Of a DNA stretch of 64,000 nucleotides, positions 8,700 to 18,121 are shown piece by piece. The notes under the pieces are model-generated. The model was given only the letters and a program-made list of their open reading frames with translations. It did not search any database and had not been told where the DNA came from. Both the position numbers and the translations under genes were made by a program. Location: assembly GCF_019834675.1 (NCBI RefSeq), contig NZ_JABUBU010000014.1, positions 1-64,000 on the forward strand. Reading direction: 5' to 3'. Positions within the stretch are counted from its first letter, which is position 1; every line of letters begins with the position of its first letter. Origin of the DNA: Rhodococcoides corynebacterioides. Its GTDB lineage: Bacteria; Actinomycetota; Actinomycetes; Mycobacteriales; Mycobacteriaceae.

Positions 8700-9608
8700 T
8701 CAGAAGTACCACGGGTACGGCGACCAGTCGGGGTCGCGCTTCTCCAGGAACGAGTCCCGGCCCTCCACGGCCTCGTCGGTCATGTACGCCAGCCGGGTCG
8801 ACTCGCCGGCGAACAGCTGCTGGCCGACCAGCCCGTCGTCCTGCAGGTTGAACGCGTACTTCAGCATGCGTTGCGCCTGAGGCGATTTGCCGTTGATGGT
8901 GCGGGCCCACTCGATGGCCACCGTCTCGAGCTCCGCGTGGTCGACGACCTTGTTCACCGCGCCCATCCGGTGCATGTCCTCGGCGCTGTAGGTGTCGCCG
9001 AGGAAGAAGATCTCGCGAGCGAACTTCTGCCCCACCATCTTCGCGAGGTAGGCGCTGCCGTACCCGCCGTCGAAACTGCCCACGTCCGCATCGGTCTGCT
9101 TGAAGCGGGCGTGCTCGCGGCTGGCGAGCGTCAGGTCGCACACCACGTGCAGGCTGTGGCCGCCGCCGGCCGCCCACCCGTTGACGAGGCAGAGCACCAC
9201 CTTCGGCATGGTGCGGATCAGCCGCTGCACCTCGAGGATGTGCAGGCGACCGGCGCGCGCCTTGTCCACCGTCTCCGCGGTCTCGCCGCTCGCGTACTGG
9301 TACCCCGAGCGGCCGCGGATGCGCTGATCGCCACCGGAGCAGAAGGCCCACCCGCCGTCCTTGGGGCTGGGCCCGTTGCCGGTGAGCAGGACCGCGCCGA
9401 CGTCGGACGTCATGCGGGCGTGATCGAGCGTGCGGTACAGCTCGTCCACCGTGCCGGGCCGGAACGCGTTGCGCACCTCGGGACGATCGAACGCGATGCG
9501 CACGGTGCCGTCGGTGACGTGGCGGTGGTAGGTGATGTCGGTCAGGTCCTCGAACCCGGGCACGACGGTCCACTGATCGGGCTGGAACGGGGAGCTCGTC
9601 TCGGTCAC
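8700..9608 (-). CDS. menB: 1,4-dihydroxy-2-naphthoyl-CoA synthase
   Basis: Crotonase-fold enzyme of 302 aa that closes the ring of o-succinylbenzoyl-CoA to form DHNA-CoA. The N-terminus FEDLTDITYHRH and the CSGGDQ motif (residues 90-95) are diagnostic of MenB, as is the C-terminal EGRDSFLEKRDPDWSPYPWYF-like ending. The start is GTG at 9608. It is first gene of the menB-VOC-menE operon. A 110-bp gap containing a 30-bp tandem repeat separates it from a divergent thioesterase gene. Confidence 0.97.
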   Translation of the reverse strand: MTETSSPFQPDQWTVVPGFEDLTDITYHRHVTDGTVRIAFDRPEVRNAFRPGTVDELYRTLDHARMTSDVGAVLLTGNGPSPKDGGWAFCSGGDQRIRGRSGYQYASGETAETVDKARAGRLHILEVQRLIRTMPKVVLCLVNGWAAGGGHSLHVVCDLTLASREHARFKQTDADVGSFDGGYGSAYLAKMVGQKFAREIFFLGDTYSAEDMHRMGAVNKVVDHAELETVAIEWARTINGKSPQAQRMLKYAFNLQDDGLVGQQLFAGESTRLAYMTDEAVEGRDSFLEKRDPDWSPYPWYF

Positions 9609-9614
9609 GCCCCA

Positions 9615-9687
9615 ACCCTACGACCCGGCGCCCGCGCCGGTCCCACCCTACGACCCGGCGCCCGCGCCGGTCCCACCCTACGACCCC
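9615..9687. repeat. 30-bp tandem repeat between menB and the thioesterase gene
   Basis: Two exact copies of a 30-bp unit lie at 9615-9644 and 9645-9674, with a further 12 bp of the unit to 9687. The unit starts ACCCTACGACCCGGCG. It fills most of the divergent promoter region, so copy number could affect spacing of upstream elements. Confidence 0.95.
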
Positions 9688-9705
9688 GGTCGTGGGCCGC
9701 AGCGT

Positions 9706-9717
9706 TACCGTCGGGCG
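9706..9717 (+). promoter_or_regulatory. Candidate -10 element for a leaderless thioesterase mRNA
   Basis: TACCGT at 9706-9711 fits the TANNNT -10 pattern of actinobacterial housekeeping promoters. It lies exactly 6 nt before ATG 9718, where no ribosome binding site exists. This spacing is expected of leaderless transcripts. No clear -35 is seen because the repeat occupies that position. Confidence 0.4.
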
Positions 9718-10326
9718 ATGAGCGACACGCCGCACGGCGGCTTCCCGAGGTTCACGCCCGCGCACCCGCCTGCCGACTTCGGGCGCCTGCTCGAGGCGCT
9801 GCGCACCATCCAGGACCTCGCCGTCTCGACCGACCTCCCCGAGGAGCAGCTGGCGGCCGCCGCCGACCAGGCGGAGAAGCTCGCCGCGGCGATGGCGCCG
9901 TACGTGGTGCCGGAGGGCGCCTCCCCGGCCGGCCGGTCGCTCGAGCTGCCGGGTCGCGGAAGTCTGCTGCTCCTGCCCTGGACCATCGAGAAGTACGGCC
10001 CCGACGGTGTGCAGGCCACCGGCGTGTTCCGGCGCTACCACCTCGGCGGCAACGCGGCCGCGCACGGCGGCACCCTGCCGCTGCTCTTCGACGACCTGTT
10101 CGGGCTGATCCAGCACGCCTACGGCCGCCCGCGCAGCCGCACGGCCTTCCTGCACATCGACTACCGCGCGGTCACACCGCTCGACCAGCAGCTGAGGGTG
10201 AGCGGGCACGTCACGAAGGTCGAGGGACGCAAGGCGTTCATCGAGGCGGTGCTGACCGACCTCGACGGGAAGGTCCTCGCCGAGTGCCACTCCCTCATGG
10301 TGTCGCTGCTGCCCGGCCAGCCCTGA
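9718..10326 (+). CDS. PaaI/hotdog-fold thioesterase, candidate DHNA-CoA thioesterase
   Basis: A 202-aa protein whose C-terminal 110 residues form a hotdog-fold thioesterase domain. Visible features are AAAHGGTLPLLFDDLFG, where AHGG precedes the acidic catalytic position, then FLHIDYRAVTPL and VLAECHSLMV. The N-terminal 90 residues are helical and less conserved. It overlaps the start of menC (TGATG) and is divergent from menB. Menaquinone synthesis needs hydrolysis of DHNA-CoA after MenB, so a MenI-like role is an attractive inference, but the domain alone does not fix the substrate. Confidence 0.85.
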   Translation: MSDTPHGGFPRFTPAHPPADFGRLLEALRTIQDLAVSTDLPEEQLAAAADQAEKLAAAMAPYVVPEGASPAGRSLELPGRGSLLLLPWTIEKYGPDGVQATGVFRRYHLGGNAAAHGGTLPLLFDDLFGLIQHAYGRPRSRTAFLHIDYRAVTPLDQQLRVSGHVTKVEGRKAFIEAVLTDLDGKVLAECHSLMVSLLPGQP

Positions 10327-11285
10327 TGGGCCCGGCCGACCTGCTCGCGTCCGCGCACGTCGTCGCCCTGCCGATGCGCACGCGGTTCCGCGGCATCACC
10401 GTGCGGGAGGCGATGGTCTTCGAGGGCCCGGCCGGGTGGGGCGAGTTCGCCGCCTTCCCCGAGTACGACGACGCCGAGGCCGCCCTGTGGCTCGCCGCCG
10501 GTCTCGAGGCGGCCACCCTCGGTCCGCCCGATCCCGTCCGCGAGTGGGTCGACGTCAACGCCACCGTGCCCGCCGTGCCGGCGACCGACGTCCCCGACGT
10601 CCTCGCCCGGTTCCCCGGCGCCCGCACCGCCAAGGTGAAGGTCGCCGAGAAGGGGCAGAGCCTCGCCGACGACGTGGCGCGCGTCGAGGCCGTCCGTGCC
10701 CTCGTCCCCACCGTGCGGGTGGACGCCAACGGCGGCTGGACCGTCGACGAGGCCGAGCGGGCGCTGCACGCCCTCACCGCGACGGGCGACCTCGAGTACG
10801 CCGAGCAACCCTGCGCGAGCGTCGAGGACCTGGCCGAGGTGCGACGTCGGGTGCCGGGCGTCGCCGTCGCCGCCGACGAGTCCATCCGCCGGGCCGACGA
10901 CCCCCTGCGCGTCGTGCGGGCGGGCGCCGCCGACGTCGCCGTGGTCAAGGTGCCGCCGCTGGGCGGGATGCGGGCCGTCGTGGCGCTCGCGGACCAACTG
11001 GCCGAGTACGGCGTGCCGGTGGTCGTCTCGAGTGCGCTCGACACCGCCGTGGGCATGAGCGCCGGTCTCGCCGCCGCCGCGGCGCTCCAGTCCACCGCCG
11101 CGTGCGGGTTGGCCACCGGCGCGCTGTTCACCGCCGATCTGGCGCCGCCGCGGGAGCTGGTCGACGGCCGATTGTGCGCCGACACAGTCGTTCCCGACTC
11201 CGCTGCGCTCACCGCACTGGCCGCGCCCGAGGACCGCCGGCGGTGGTGGATCGCCCGGGCCGAACGGTGCCTCCGGCTGTTGTAG
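10326..11285 (+). CDS. menC: o-succinylbenzoate synthase
   Basis: Enolase-superfamily enzyme of 319 aa that dehydrates SHCHC to o-succinylbenzoate. The barrel carries the expected residues: the K103-x-K105 pair, metal ligands D133 in RVDANGGW, E160 in LEYAEQP and D184 in AADES, and K208 in VVKVPPLGG. ATG 10326 overlaps the thioesterase stop by one base, indicating translational coupling. The C-terminus RRRWWIARAERCLRLL matches actinobacterial MenC. The next gene starts 54 bp later. Confidence 0.96.
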   Translation: MGPADLLASAHVVALPMRTRFRGITVREAMVFEGPAGWGEFAAFPEYDDAEAALWLAAGLEAATLGPPDPVREWVDVNATVPAVPATDVPDVLARFPGARTAKVKVAEKGQSLADDVARVEAVRALVPTVRVDANGGWTVDEAERALHALTATGDLEYAEQPCASVEDLAEVRRRVPGVAVAADESIRRADDPLRVVRAGAADVAVVKVPPLGGMRAVVALADQLAEYGVPVVVSSALDTAVGMSAGLAAAAALQSTAACGLATGALFTADLAPPRELVDGRLCADTVVPDSAALTALAAPEDRRRWWIARAERCLRLL

Positions 11286-11339
11286 GGTCGCCGCCGTCCC
11301 CAGAACCGCCGTTCCCGACCACCCCGAAAGGTTCCCCTC

Positions 11340-11783
11340 GTGGCTTCCCTCCAGACCACCCTGCTCGACGAGTCCGTCGCCCCCGCCGTCCGTGCCGACG
11401 TCGCGGCGCTGATCGACGCCGAGGTGTCCGGCAAGAAGGGCGCGTCCGGCCTCGCCGTCAAGGGCGGGTACGGCGCGGTGAAGAAGGTCAGCCCCGGTGT
11501 CATCGACGACGCCGTCGCCAAGCTGTGGCCGAGCTTCGTCGCCAAGCTCGACCCGTTCTGGCAGGAGTACACCGCCGCCGGGTCCGCCGGACGGTTCGGC
11601 GACCACCTCGTCGGCCGCGGTGACGCCGTGTCCGACGCGCTGCTGTCGGTCACCGACGAGCGCATCGAGGGCACCAGCAAGTCGACGATCAAGAAGGCCT
11701 ACTCGTCCCTGCGTCCGTCGGCGAAGAAGCACGTCACCGAGGCGCTCCCGCGCGTGGGCGAGCTGGTCCAGAAGTACGCCTGA
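11340..11783 (+). CDS. Conserved actinobacterial protein, probably DUF6918 family
   Basis: A soluble 147-aa protein starting with GTG 11340, with GAAAGG 8 nt upstream. It has an alanine-rich helical N-terminus, a lysine-rich centre (KKGASGLAVKGGYGAVKKV) and a helical tail ending in LVQKYA. No enzyme motif, signal peptide or membrane segment is seen. It matches my memory of the actinobacterial DUF6918 group, which has no known function. It follows menC in the same direction and converges on the AbrB-like gene. Confidence 0.8.
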   Translation: MASLQTTLLDESVAPAVRADVAALIDAEVSGKKGASGLAVKGGYGAVKKVSPGVIDDAVAKLWPSFVAKLDPFWQEYTAAGSAGRFGDHLVGRGDAVSDALLSVTDERIEGTSKSTIKKAYSSLRPSAKKHVTEALPRVGELVQKYA

Positions 11784-11789
11784 GCAGCC

Positions 11790-12842
11790 TCACTCGCCCC
11801 GCTGCCGCCGCCGCGTGAACAGCGGCACGATGAGCAGCATGAGGAACACCCGCAGCACCTGCGCGGCGACGACGAACGTCACGTTCACGTCGCTGGCGGC
11901 GGCGAGGGCGAGCACGGCGTAGATGCCGCCCGGCGTGGTGGCGAGGTACGCCTCGTACGGGGTGACGGACGTCGTCGCCACCAGGACGAGGCCGAGCAGC
12001 GCGCACCCGACGGCGATGGCGACGATCAGCAGCGTGGCCCACGGCAGGATGCGGCCGATGGACCGGAACGACTCGACGGTGAAGCGCAGGCCCGCCTGCC
12101 AGCCGATCACCACGTAGACGGCCTGGAGCAGCAGGAACGGCACCTCGGCGCCGGCGGTCCAGCCGGCCAGATCGGCCACGGTGGACACGATCAGCGGGCC
12201 CAGCAGCGCCGGCGCGGGCAGGCGGATCAGCCGCGCCAGCGGCACGCCGACGGCCAGGCACACGAGGATGAAGACGGCGTCGACCCACAGGGGTGCGCCG
12301 GACGCCTCCGGCGCGGTGCCGCGGCCGGTGTCGGCGTGGAAGACCACCGTCGCGACGAACGGCAGGGACGCCGTCACCAGCAGCACCCGCAGGTACTGCA
12401 CGACGGCGACCACCCGCTCGTCGCCGCCCAGGTCGCGCGCGATGGCCACCATGCCCGACGCCCCACCCGCGACGAGCGCCAGCGCACCCGTCGTCGCCGA
12501 CAGGTCCCGGTGCAGGCCGAGCGCGGCGCCGGCGGCGATCGACAGCAGCAGCGTCCCGAGGGAGACCAGCAGCACGGCGATCCAGCCGGATCCCAGGGAC
12601 GACAGCGTGTCCCGGTCCAGCAGCGTGCCGATCTCCACGCCCAGCACCGCCTGCGCCGCCTGACTCGCACGGCTCGGCACCTTCGCCGGGCCGACCTTCG
12701 CCAGGGCGAACACCGTCGCGACGGCGAGGCCGACGAACAGCGCGGCCGACGGCACGCCCACGCGCTGGGCGAGGACCGTCAGCAGAATCGTGACGAGGGT
12801 GAGGGCGACCCACCTCCCGGCGAGGGCCGGGGAGAACCTCAT
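11790..12842 (-). CDS. AbrB-family membrane protein (AbrB duplication / 'ammonia monooxygenase' type)
   Basis: A hydrophobic 350-aa protein with about ten membrane helices arranged as two repeats, matching the AbrB membrane family named after the aidB regulator region, not the DNA-binding AbrB. Conserved features are LGVEIGTLL, VAGGASGMVAIARDLGGDERVV and the second-half ATTPGGIYAVLALA. ATG 12842 overlaps the stop of the flavin reductase gene (ATGA), so the two are translationally coupled. The common label 'transcriptional regulator' is misleading; a transporter role is likelier but unproven. Confidence 0.88.
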   Translation of the reverse strand: MRFSPALAGRWVALTLVTILLTVLAQRVGVPSAALFVGLAVATVFALAKVGPAKVPSRASQAAQAVLGVEIGTLLDRDTLSSLGSGWIAVLLVSLGTLLLSIAAGAALGLHRDLSATTGALALVAGGASGMVAIARDLGGDERVVAVVQYLRVLLVTASLPFVATVVFHADTGRGTAPEASGAPLWVDAVFILVCLAVGVPLARLIRLPAPALLGPLIVSTVADLAGWTAGAEVPFLLLQAVYVVIGWQAGLRFTVESFRSIGRILPWATLLIVAIAVGCALLGLVLVATTSVTPYEAYLATTPGGIYAVLALAAASDVNVTFVVAAQVLRVFLMLLIVPLFTRRRQRGE

Positions 12843-13435
12843 CGCGGCGTCGTCGGCCGATCGATGGTCCGCACCGCCGGCGGCAGTCCCCATTCGTTGC
12901 GGCCGAGGCGACTCAGCGGAGCGAGCGAGTCGAATGCGGGCAGTCCGTCGTCGGCGAGGTGACTCTCCCGCACCGTGATCATGGTGACGTCGCCCATCAC
13001 GACGAAGGCGTTGCCCACCTCGACCACCCGGTTCAGCGTCGCCTCGATGGACACCGGCGACTGCGCGACCCGCGGCGGGCGCACGGTCTCGCTCGGCTCG
13101 TCGGTCAGACCGACGGCCGAGAACTCGCTGACCGACGACTCGTAGTTCGCCGACGTCGCGTTGACCTCCTCGAACAGAGCCTCCGTCGCGAGGTTGATCA
13201 CGAACTCGCCCGTCGCCTCGATGTTGCGGAGGCTGTCCTTGCGGCCGATCGAGGTGAACTGCACCACGGGGGGAACGGAGCTGGCCACGGTGAAGAAGCT
13301 GTACGGCGCGAGGTTGGTCACCCCGTCCGCCGAGATCGTCGACACCCAGGCGATCGGGCGCGGGACGACCGTCGAGGTCAGCAGCTTGTAGTAGGTGGTC
13401 TCGTCCACGGATTGCGGGGTGAAGGTTCGGCGCAC
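12839..13435 (-). CDS. Flavin reductase family protein (split-barrel FMN-binding)
   Basis: A 198-aa FMN-binding split-barrel protein. The N-terminus [19 protein letters not shown] and the block [20 protein letters not shown] are typical of the DIM6/NTAB group, in which some members reduce flavin for partner oxygenases. The start is GTG 13435, divergent from menD with about 60 bp between. It is coupled to the AbrB-like membrane gene downstream. No partner monooxygenase is visible, so the electron acceptor is unknown. Confidence 0.9.
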   Translation of the reverse strand: MRRTFTPQSVDETTYYKLLTSTVVPRPIAWVSTISADGVTNLAPYSFFTVASSVPPVVQFTSIGRKDSLRNIEATGEFVINLATEALFEEVNATSANYESSVSEFSAVGLTDEPSETVRPPRVAQSPVSIEATLNRVVEVGNAFVVMGDVTMITVRESHLADDGLPAFDSLAPLSRLGRNEWGLPPAVRTIDRPTTPR

Positions 13436-13494
13436 GTCCTCGATCGTGCCATTCTCCCGGCGGTGTGCCCGTCGCCGTGTGTCACTCTGGATCG

Positions 13495-15105
13495 GTGAAC
13501 CCGTCCACAGCTCAGGCCACCGTCGTCGTCGACGAGTTGATCCGCGGCGGCGTGCGTGACGTCGTCCTGTGCCCCGGGTCCCGCAACGCGCCGCTGGCGT
13601 TCGCGCTCGAAGCCGCCGACCGCGCCGGGCGCGTGCGGCTGCACATGCGGATCGACGAGCGCACCGCCGGTTTCCTCGCCATCGGGCTCGCGATCTCCGC
13701 CGGTCGGCCGGTCCCGGTGGTGATGACGTCGGGCACCGCCGTCGCCAACCTCGGGCCCGCGGTCCTCGAGGCGAACTACGCCCGCGTCCCGCTGGTCGTG
13801 CTCAGCGCGAACCGGCCCTACGAGATGCTCGGCACCGGCGCCAATCAGACCATCGAGCAGCTCGGCCTGTTCGACGTGCAGGTGCGGGCGACCATCAGCC
13901 TCGGGCTGGCCGAGGAGGGCGACCGCAACAGTCAGTGGCGCTCCGCCGTGTGTCGGGTTCTCGCCGCGGCGCGGGGCACCCGCTCCGGCAACGCCGGCCC
14001 CGTGCACTTCGACATCCCGCTGCGCGAGCCGCTGGTGCCGGACCTGTCCGACACCACCCCGGCCCCCGAGGGACGGCCCGACGGCGCCGCCTGGACCACC
14101 ACGCAGTACGCCAGCCTGGACGTGCCCGTCGACCTCGACCTCACCCCCGACACCGTGGTGATCTCCGGCCACGGCGCCGCGTTCCGCCCCGAGCTCGCGC
14201 ACCTGCCGACCGTCGCCGAACCCACCGCGCCGCTGCACGGCCCGGCCGTCAACCCGCTCGCGTTGCCGGCCCTCGCGCCGCGCCAGGCGGTCATCACCGG
14301 CCGGCCCACGCTGCACCGTCCCGTGTCCGCGCTGCTCGCGAACCCCGAGGTCGACGTCGTCGCCCTCACCACCGGACCGCGCTGGCCCGACGTGTCCGGC
14401 AACGTCGTCGCCACCGGGACGCGGGCCGTCGTCAGCGGGGCGCCGTCGGAGGCGTGGCTCCGCCGCTGCGCCGACGCCTCCGCGGCGGCCGACGAGGCCG
14501 TCCGGACCACCCTCGACCGCACCGACTCGGTGACCGGCCTACACGTTGCGGCGGCGGTGTCCTCGGCTCGACGTCCGGGTGACCTGGTGCTGCTCGGCGC
14601 CTCGAACCCCGTCCGCGACATGGCGCTGGTCGGCTACCCCGCCGAGGACGTGCGGGTGATCTCCAACCGCGGCGTCGCCGGCATCGACGGCACCGTCTCC
14701 ACCGCGGTGGGCGCGGCGCTCGCGCACGACGGCCGCACCGTCGCCCTCATGGGCGACCTCACGTTCCTGCACGACGCGTCTGGCCTGCTCATCGGACCGG
14801 GCGAGCCGCGCCCGCGCGACCTGACGATCGTCGTCGCCAACGACGACGGCGGCGGCATCTTCGAACTGCTCGAGCAGGGCGACCCGCAGTACGCGGGCGT
14901 CTTCGAGCGGGTCTTCGGCACTCCGCACGGCATGGACCTCGCGGCCCTCTGCGCGGCCTACCGCGTGCCGCACCGCCGCGTCGACACCGACGAGCTGGCC
15001 AAGGCCCTCACCGGGCACGCCGACGGCATGCGGGTGTTCGAGGTGGCCACCGATCGCTCCGGGCTCCGTGACCTGCACGCGCACATCCGGAGGGCGATCG
15101 GCTAA
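13495..15105 (+). CDS. menD: 2-succinyl-5-enolpyruvyl-6-hydroxy-3-cyclohexene-1-carboxylate synthase
   Basis: ThDP-dependent enzyme of 536 aa that adds succinic semialdehyde, derived from 2-oxoglutarate, to isochorismate, the first committed step of menaquinone synthesis. The N-terminus after GTG 13495 ([19 protein letters not shown]) aligns with mycobacterial Men[15 protein letters not shown] and the cofactor block with GDLTFLHD and [13 protein letters not shown] are present. An upstream start at 13465 would add ten unrelated residues. The stop overlaps by 3 bp (CTAA) the stop of the convergent DUF2505 gene. Confidence 0.97.
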   Translation: MNPSTAQATVVVDELIRGGVRDVVLCPGSRNAPLAFALEAADRAGRVRLHMRIDERTAGFLAIGLAISAGRPVPVVMTSGTAVANLGPAVLEANYARVPLVVLSANRPYEMLGTGANQTIEQLGLFDVQVRATISLGLAEEGDRNSQWRSAVCRVLAAARGTRSGNAGPVHFDIPLREPLVPDLSDTTPAPEGRPDGAAWTTTQYASLDVPVDLDLTPDTVVISGHGAAFRPELAHLPTVAEPTAPLHGPAVNPLALPALAPRQAVITGRPTLHRPVSALLANPEVDVVALTTGPRWPDVSGNVVATGTRAVVSGAPSEAWLRRCADASAAADEAVRTTLDRTDSVTGLHVAAAVSSARRPGDLVLLGASNPVRDMALVGYPAEDVRVISNRGVAGIDGTVSTAVGAALAHDGRTVALMGDLTFLHDASGLLIGPGEPRPRDLTIVVANDDGGGIFELLEQGDPQYAGVFERVFGTPHGMDLAALCAAYRVPHRRVDTDELAKALTGHADGMRVFEVATDRSGLRDLHAHIRRAIG

Positions 15106-15602
15106 CCCTTCCGGGCCAGGTACTCCCGCGCCTGCTTGGACTCGGTGTGCACCAGCTTGCCGATCATGTCCACGATCAGGTTCTCGATCTTGCCGCCCAC
15201 CAGCGGCACCTTGACCTCGGCGGTGCCGTTCAGGGTGAGGCGGGTGCCGGCGCCGTGCGGGGCCAGCGCGAACACGCCGCGAACCTTCGACGGCAGGCCC
15301 GTGGAGCCGCCCTCGAGGGTGCCGCCCGCGCGACCGTTCTCGAGCGGACCCCACGTGTCCTTGCGGGTGATGGTCAGACCGCCGCGCACCACCTTCTGCA
15401 CCACGCCGGGGAGCACCTGAGCGCCGACGTTCTCGCTCATGGTCACCTCGATGCCGCCGTCGTCACGTCGGGTGACGGTGACCTCCGCGCGATCTCCGGC
15501 GTCCTGCCGGCGCTTCTCCCACAGGTCGTCGTCGGTCAGCGCGGCGTGCGCCTGCTCCAGTGTCACGTCGAAGTCTTCGGTGAACTCGAATTTCCGCCCC
15601 AT
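15102..15602 (-). CDS. DUF2505 (START/SRPBCC-like) protein
   Basis: A 166-aa protein from ATG 15602 with the helix-grip, hydrophobic-ligand-binding fold of DUF2505. It begins [19 protein letters not shown] and includes [16 protein letters not shown] and [14 protein letters not shown]. No catalytic motif is seen. It is convergent with menD and divergent from the DUF3592 gene. A second DUF2505-like protein occurs at 34600-35145, and both lie beside lipid or quinone genes. Ligand unknown. Confidence 0.9.
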   Translation of the reverse strand: MGRKFEFTEDFDVTLEQAHAALTDDDLWEKRRQDAGDRAEVTVTRRDDGGIEVTMSENVGAQVLPGVVQKVVRGGLTITRKDTWGPLENGRAGGTLEGGSTGLPSKVRGVFALAPHGAGTRLTLNGTAEVKVPLVGGKIENLIVDMIGKLVHTESKQAREYLARKG

Positions 15603-15681
15603 GCGTCGGAAGGGTACCCGTCGCCGCACCGCCCGACCTGTCCGTGCGGGGCGGTGGTGAGGTGCCACTACGCTGACGGCC

Positions 15682-16131
15682 GTGACGAGCGAGACGACCG
15701 GGCCGCCGCGCCGACGGCGCCCCCTCGTGGTCACCGTGCTGACCGTGATCGCCACCGCCGTGTCGGTCCTGGCGGTGCTGCTGGTCCTCGCGGCCTGGCG
15801 CAACGACCACACCATCTCGTCCGACGAGGGCGTCGCGACGGCGGAGGTGCTCTCCGCGGGTCGCTTGCGGTCGGCGGTCAGCTTCGTCACGCCCGACGGG
15901 GAGACGCACAATCCCAAGCTCGGGGTGCTCTACCCGACCAACCTGGTGTCCGGTCAGCGCATCGACGTCGAGTACGCGCGCTCCGATCCGGATCTCGTGC
16001 GCGTCGCGGGCCGCGACGCGTCCGTCGCCGTCGTCCCCGCGCTGTCGGTCATCGTCGTGACGTGGGCGATCGCCGGTCCGCTGATCCTGGTCGCCCGCCG
16101 CAGGGTTCGTCTCCAGTTCGCCGAGACGTAA
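15682..16131 (+). CDS. DUF3592-type membrane protein (Rv0556-like)
   Basis: A 149-aa protein with one N-terminal membrane helix (about residues 14-43), an extracytoplasmic beta-rich domain of about 70 residues and a second helix near residues 115-138 followed by a basic end. This is the DUF3592 layout. Its position between menD and mgtA is the same as Rv0556 in M. tuberculosis. The GTG start has no ribosome binding site, but TACGCT at 15669-15674 lies 7 nt upstream, so a leaderless mRNA is possible. Function unknown. Confidence 0.85.
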   Translation: MTSETTGPPRRRRPLVVTVLTVIATAVSVLAVLLVLAAWRNDHTISSDEGVATAEVLSAGRLRSAVSFVTPDGETHNPKLGVLYPTNLVSGQRIDVEYARSDPDLVRVAGRDASVAVVPALSVIVVTWAIAGPLILVARRRVRLQFAET

Positions 16132-16177
16132 CGGCCGCTCTGCCGCGCCGTCGTCGCGACGCGGAATCGTCGCCGAC

Positions 16178-17323
16178 GTGCGCATTGCCGTGATCGCCGA
16201 ATCGTTCCTGCCCCACGTCAACGGTGTCACCAACTCCATCCTGCGGGTGCTCGAGCACGCCGACGCCCACGGTCACGACGCGCTGGTCGTCGCGCCCGAC
16301 ACGCCGTCGGGCGCCGCGCCCGCGGCCACCGAGCACGACGGTGTGCCCGTCGTCCGCGTCCCGTCGGTGATGGTGCCGAAGGTCAGTTCTCTTCCGGTGG
16401 GCGTGCCGACGCCGGCCCTCGTCGGCGCGCTGCGCACGTTCGCGCCCGACGTCGTCCACCTGGCCTCGCCGTTCTCGCTCGGCGCGGGCGGTGTCGCGGC
16501 GGCCCGGCACCTCGGCGTGCCCACCGTGGCCGTGTACCAGACCGACGTGGCCGGGTTCGCCGAGAGCTACGGGCTGGGTCTGACCTCACGGGCCTGCTGG
16601 GCGTGGACGCGACGCATCCACAAGGCGAGCGACCGCACGCTCGCCCCGTCGACGTCGGCGATGGACGCCCTCGCCGCCCACGGCATCCCGCGGATCCACC
16701 GGTGGGGACGCGGCGTCGACACGCTGCGGTTCGCGCCGTCGGCGCGGCGCGCGGACCTGCGCCGCGCGTGGACCGGTGACGACGGCTCGCAGATCGTCGG
16801 GTTCGTCGGCCGGCTCGCGCCCGAGAAGCACGTCGAGCGCCTCGCCGGCCTCGCGGCGCGGGACGACGTGACGGTGGTGGTCGTCGGCGACGGCCCCGAA
16901 CGGGCGCGCCTCGAGGCGCTGATGCCGACGGCGGTGTTCCTCGGCCAGCTCGGCGGGCAGGACCTGGCCGCCGCGTACGCGTCGTTCGACGTGTTCGCCC
17001 ACCCGGGCGAGCACGAGACGTTCTGCCAGACCGTGCAGGAGGCGCTCGCCAGCGGGGTGCCCGTCATCGGGCCCGACGCCGGTGGTCCGCGCGATCTGGT
17101 GAGCCACTGCCGCAACGGCTACCTGCTCCCCGTGGACCGCTACACCGAGCTGCTGCCCAGCGCCGCCCGCGCGCTCGCCGACCCCACCACCCGCGCCCGG
17201 TTCGCCGCTTCCGCCCGCACCTCGGTGCTGCACCGGACGTGGCCGGCGCTGTGCACGCGGCTGTTCGAGCACTACGACGACGTCATCGGGGGCGCCGGCA
17301 CGCGCCGCGCGCGGGCCGCGTAG
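16178..17323 (+). CDS. mgtA: GDP-mannose-dependent alpha-mannosyltransferase (GT4)
   Basis: GT4 glycosyltransferase of 381 aa with two Rossmann domains. The N-terminus [20 protein letters not shown] and the C-terminal donor-binding block [20 protein letters not shown], with its paired glutamates, are diagnostic. Its place between the Rv0556-like gene and menG matches mgtA (Rv0557), which mannosylates glucuronyl-diacylglycerol for lipomannan-type glycolipids at the cytoplasmic membrane face. The start is GTG 16178. The last residues and the stop are encoded inside the first unit of a 31-bp tandem repeat, so its C-terminus TRRARAA may be repeat-derived. Confidence 0.92.
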   Translation: MRIAVIAESFLPHVNGVTNSILRVLEHADAHGHDALVVAPDTPSGAAPAATEHDGVPVVRVPSVMVPKVSSLPVGVPTPALVGALRTFAPDVVHLASPFSLGAGGVAAARHLGVPTVAVYQTDVAGFAESYGLGLTSRACWAWTRRIHKASDRTLAPSTSAMDALAAHGIPRIHRWGRGVDTLRFAPSARRADLRRAWTGDDGSQIVGFVGRLAPEKHVERLAGLAARDDVTVVVVGDGPERARLEALMPTAVFLGQLGGQDLAAAYASFDVFAHPGEHETFCQTVQEALASGVPVIGPDAGGPRDLVSHCRNGYLLPVDRYTELLPSAARALADPTTRARFAASARTSVLHRTWPALCTRLFEHYDDVIGGAGTRRARAA

Positions 17324-17391
17324 GTGCAGCACGCGCCGCGCGCGGGCCGCATAGGTACAGCACGCGCCGCGCGCGGGCCGCGTAGGTGCAG
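17299..17391. repeat. Three 31-bp tandem repeats between mgtA and menG
   Basis: Three contiguous 31-bp units lie at 17299-17329, 17330-17360 and 17361-17391. Units 1 and 3 are identical, and unit 2 differs at two positions. The unit begins CACGCGCCGCGCGCGGGC and contains TAG, so the mgtA stop (17321-17323) is inside unit 1. The array ends about 20 bp before the menG start. It resembles the minisatellite loci used for strain typing. Confidence 0.95.
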
Positions 17392-17410
17392 CATCGGTAG
17401 TGTCAACGCC

Positions 17411-18109
17411 GTGGCTGCACACGGCTCCAGAGCGCAACTGGACAAGAAACCGCAGGACGTCGCGTCCATGTTCGACGGAGTCGCGAAGCGGTACGACATC
17501 ACCAACACCGTCCTGTCCTTCGGGCAGGACCGCGGCTGGCGTCGCGCCACCCGTGCGGCGCTGGACCTGCGGCCCGGCGAGACCGTGCTGGACCTCGCCG
17601 CCGGCACCGGCGTGTCCACCGTGGAACTCGCCCGGTCCGGTGCGTGGTGCGTCGCGGCGGACTTCTCGAAGGGCATGCTGACCGCCGGACTGTCGCGGAA
17701 GCTGCCCATGGTGGCGGGCGACGCGATGTCCCTGCCGTTCGCGGACGACGCCTTCGACGCCGCCACCATCTCCTTCGGACTCCGCAACGTCGCCGACCAC
17801 GAGGTAGGACTGCGCGAACTCCGTCGCGTGGTGCGGCCCGGTGGCCGGTTGGTGGTGTGCGAGTTCTCCACGCCCGTCTTCCCGGCGTTCCGCACGCTGT
17901 ACATGGAGTACCTGATGAAGGCACTCCCCGCCGTCGCTCGCGCGGTGAGCAGCAACCCCGACGCCTACGTCTACCTCGCCGAGTCCATCCGCGCCTGGCC
18001 GGACCAGGCCGAGTTGGCCCGGCGCCTCGAGCGGGCGGGGTGGACGGACGTGACGTGGCGCAACCTCACCGGCGGGATCGCCACCCTGCACCGAGCGGTC
18101 GCTCCCTGA
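17411..18109 (+). CDS. menG: Demethylmenaquinone methyltransferase
   Basis: UbiE/MenG-type SAM methyltransferase of 232 aa that performs the C-methylation completing the menaquinone ring. SAM motif I is [12 protein letters not shown]. The UbiE signatures [18 protein letters not shown] and [15 protein letters not shown] follow, and the ending [15 protein letters not shown] is typical. GTG 17411 gives an N-terminus similar to mycobacterial MenG; the frame stays open further upstream into the 31-bp repeats, which I treat as non-coding for this gene. Confidence 0.96.
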   Translation: MAAHGSRAQLDKKPQDVASMFDGVAKRYDITNTVLSFGQDRGWRRATRAALDLRPGETVLDLAAGTGVSTVELARSGAWCVAADFSKGMLTAGLSRKLPMVAGDAMSLPFADDAFDAATISFGLRNVADHEVGLRELRRVVRPGGRLVVCEFSTPVFPAFRTLYMEYLMKALPAVARAVSSNPDAYVYLAESIRAWPDQAELARRLERAGWTDVTWRNLTGGIATLHRAVAP

Positions 18110-18121
18110 CGGTCGGTGCGG

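Noticed and set aside
8557..10290. Long minus-strand frame running through menB and the thioesterase region
   Set aside because: It is out of frame with menB and antisense to the thioesterase, and its product is Arg-rich shadow sequence.
17299..17391. CRISPR-like reading of the 31-bp direct repeats
   Set aside because: The units are contiguous with no spacers, and no cas gene is in the window; they are simple tandem repeats.
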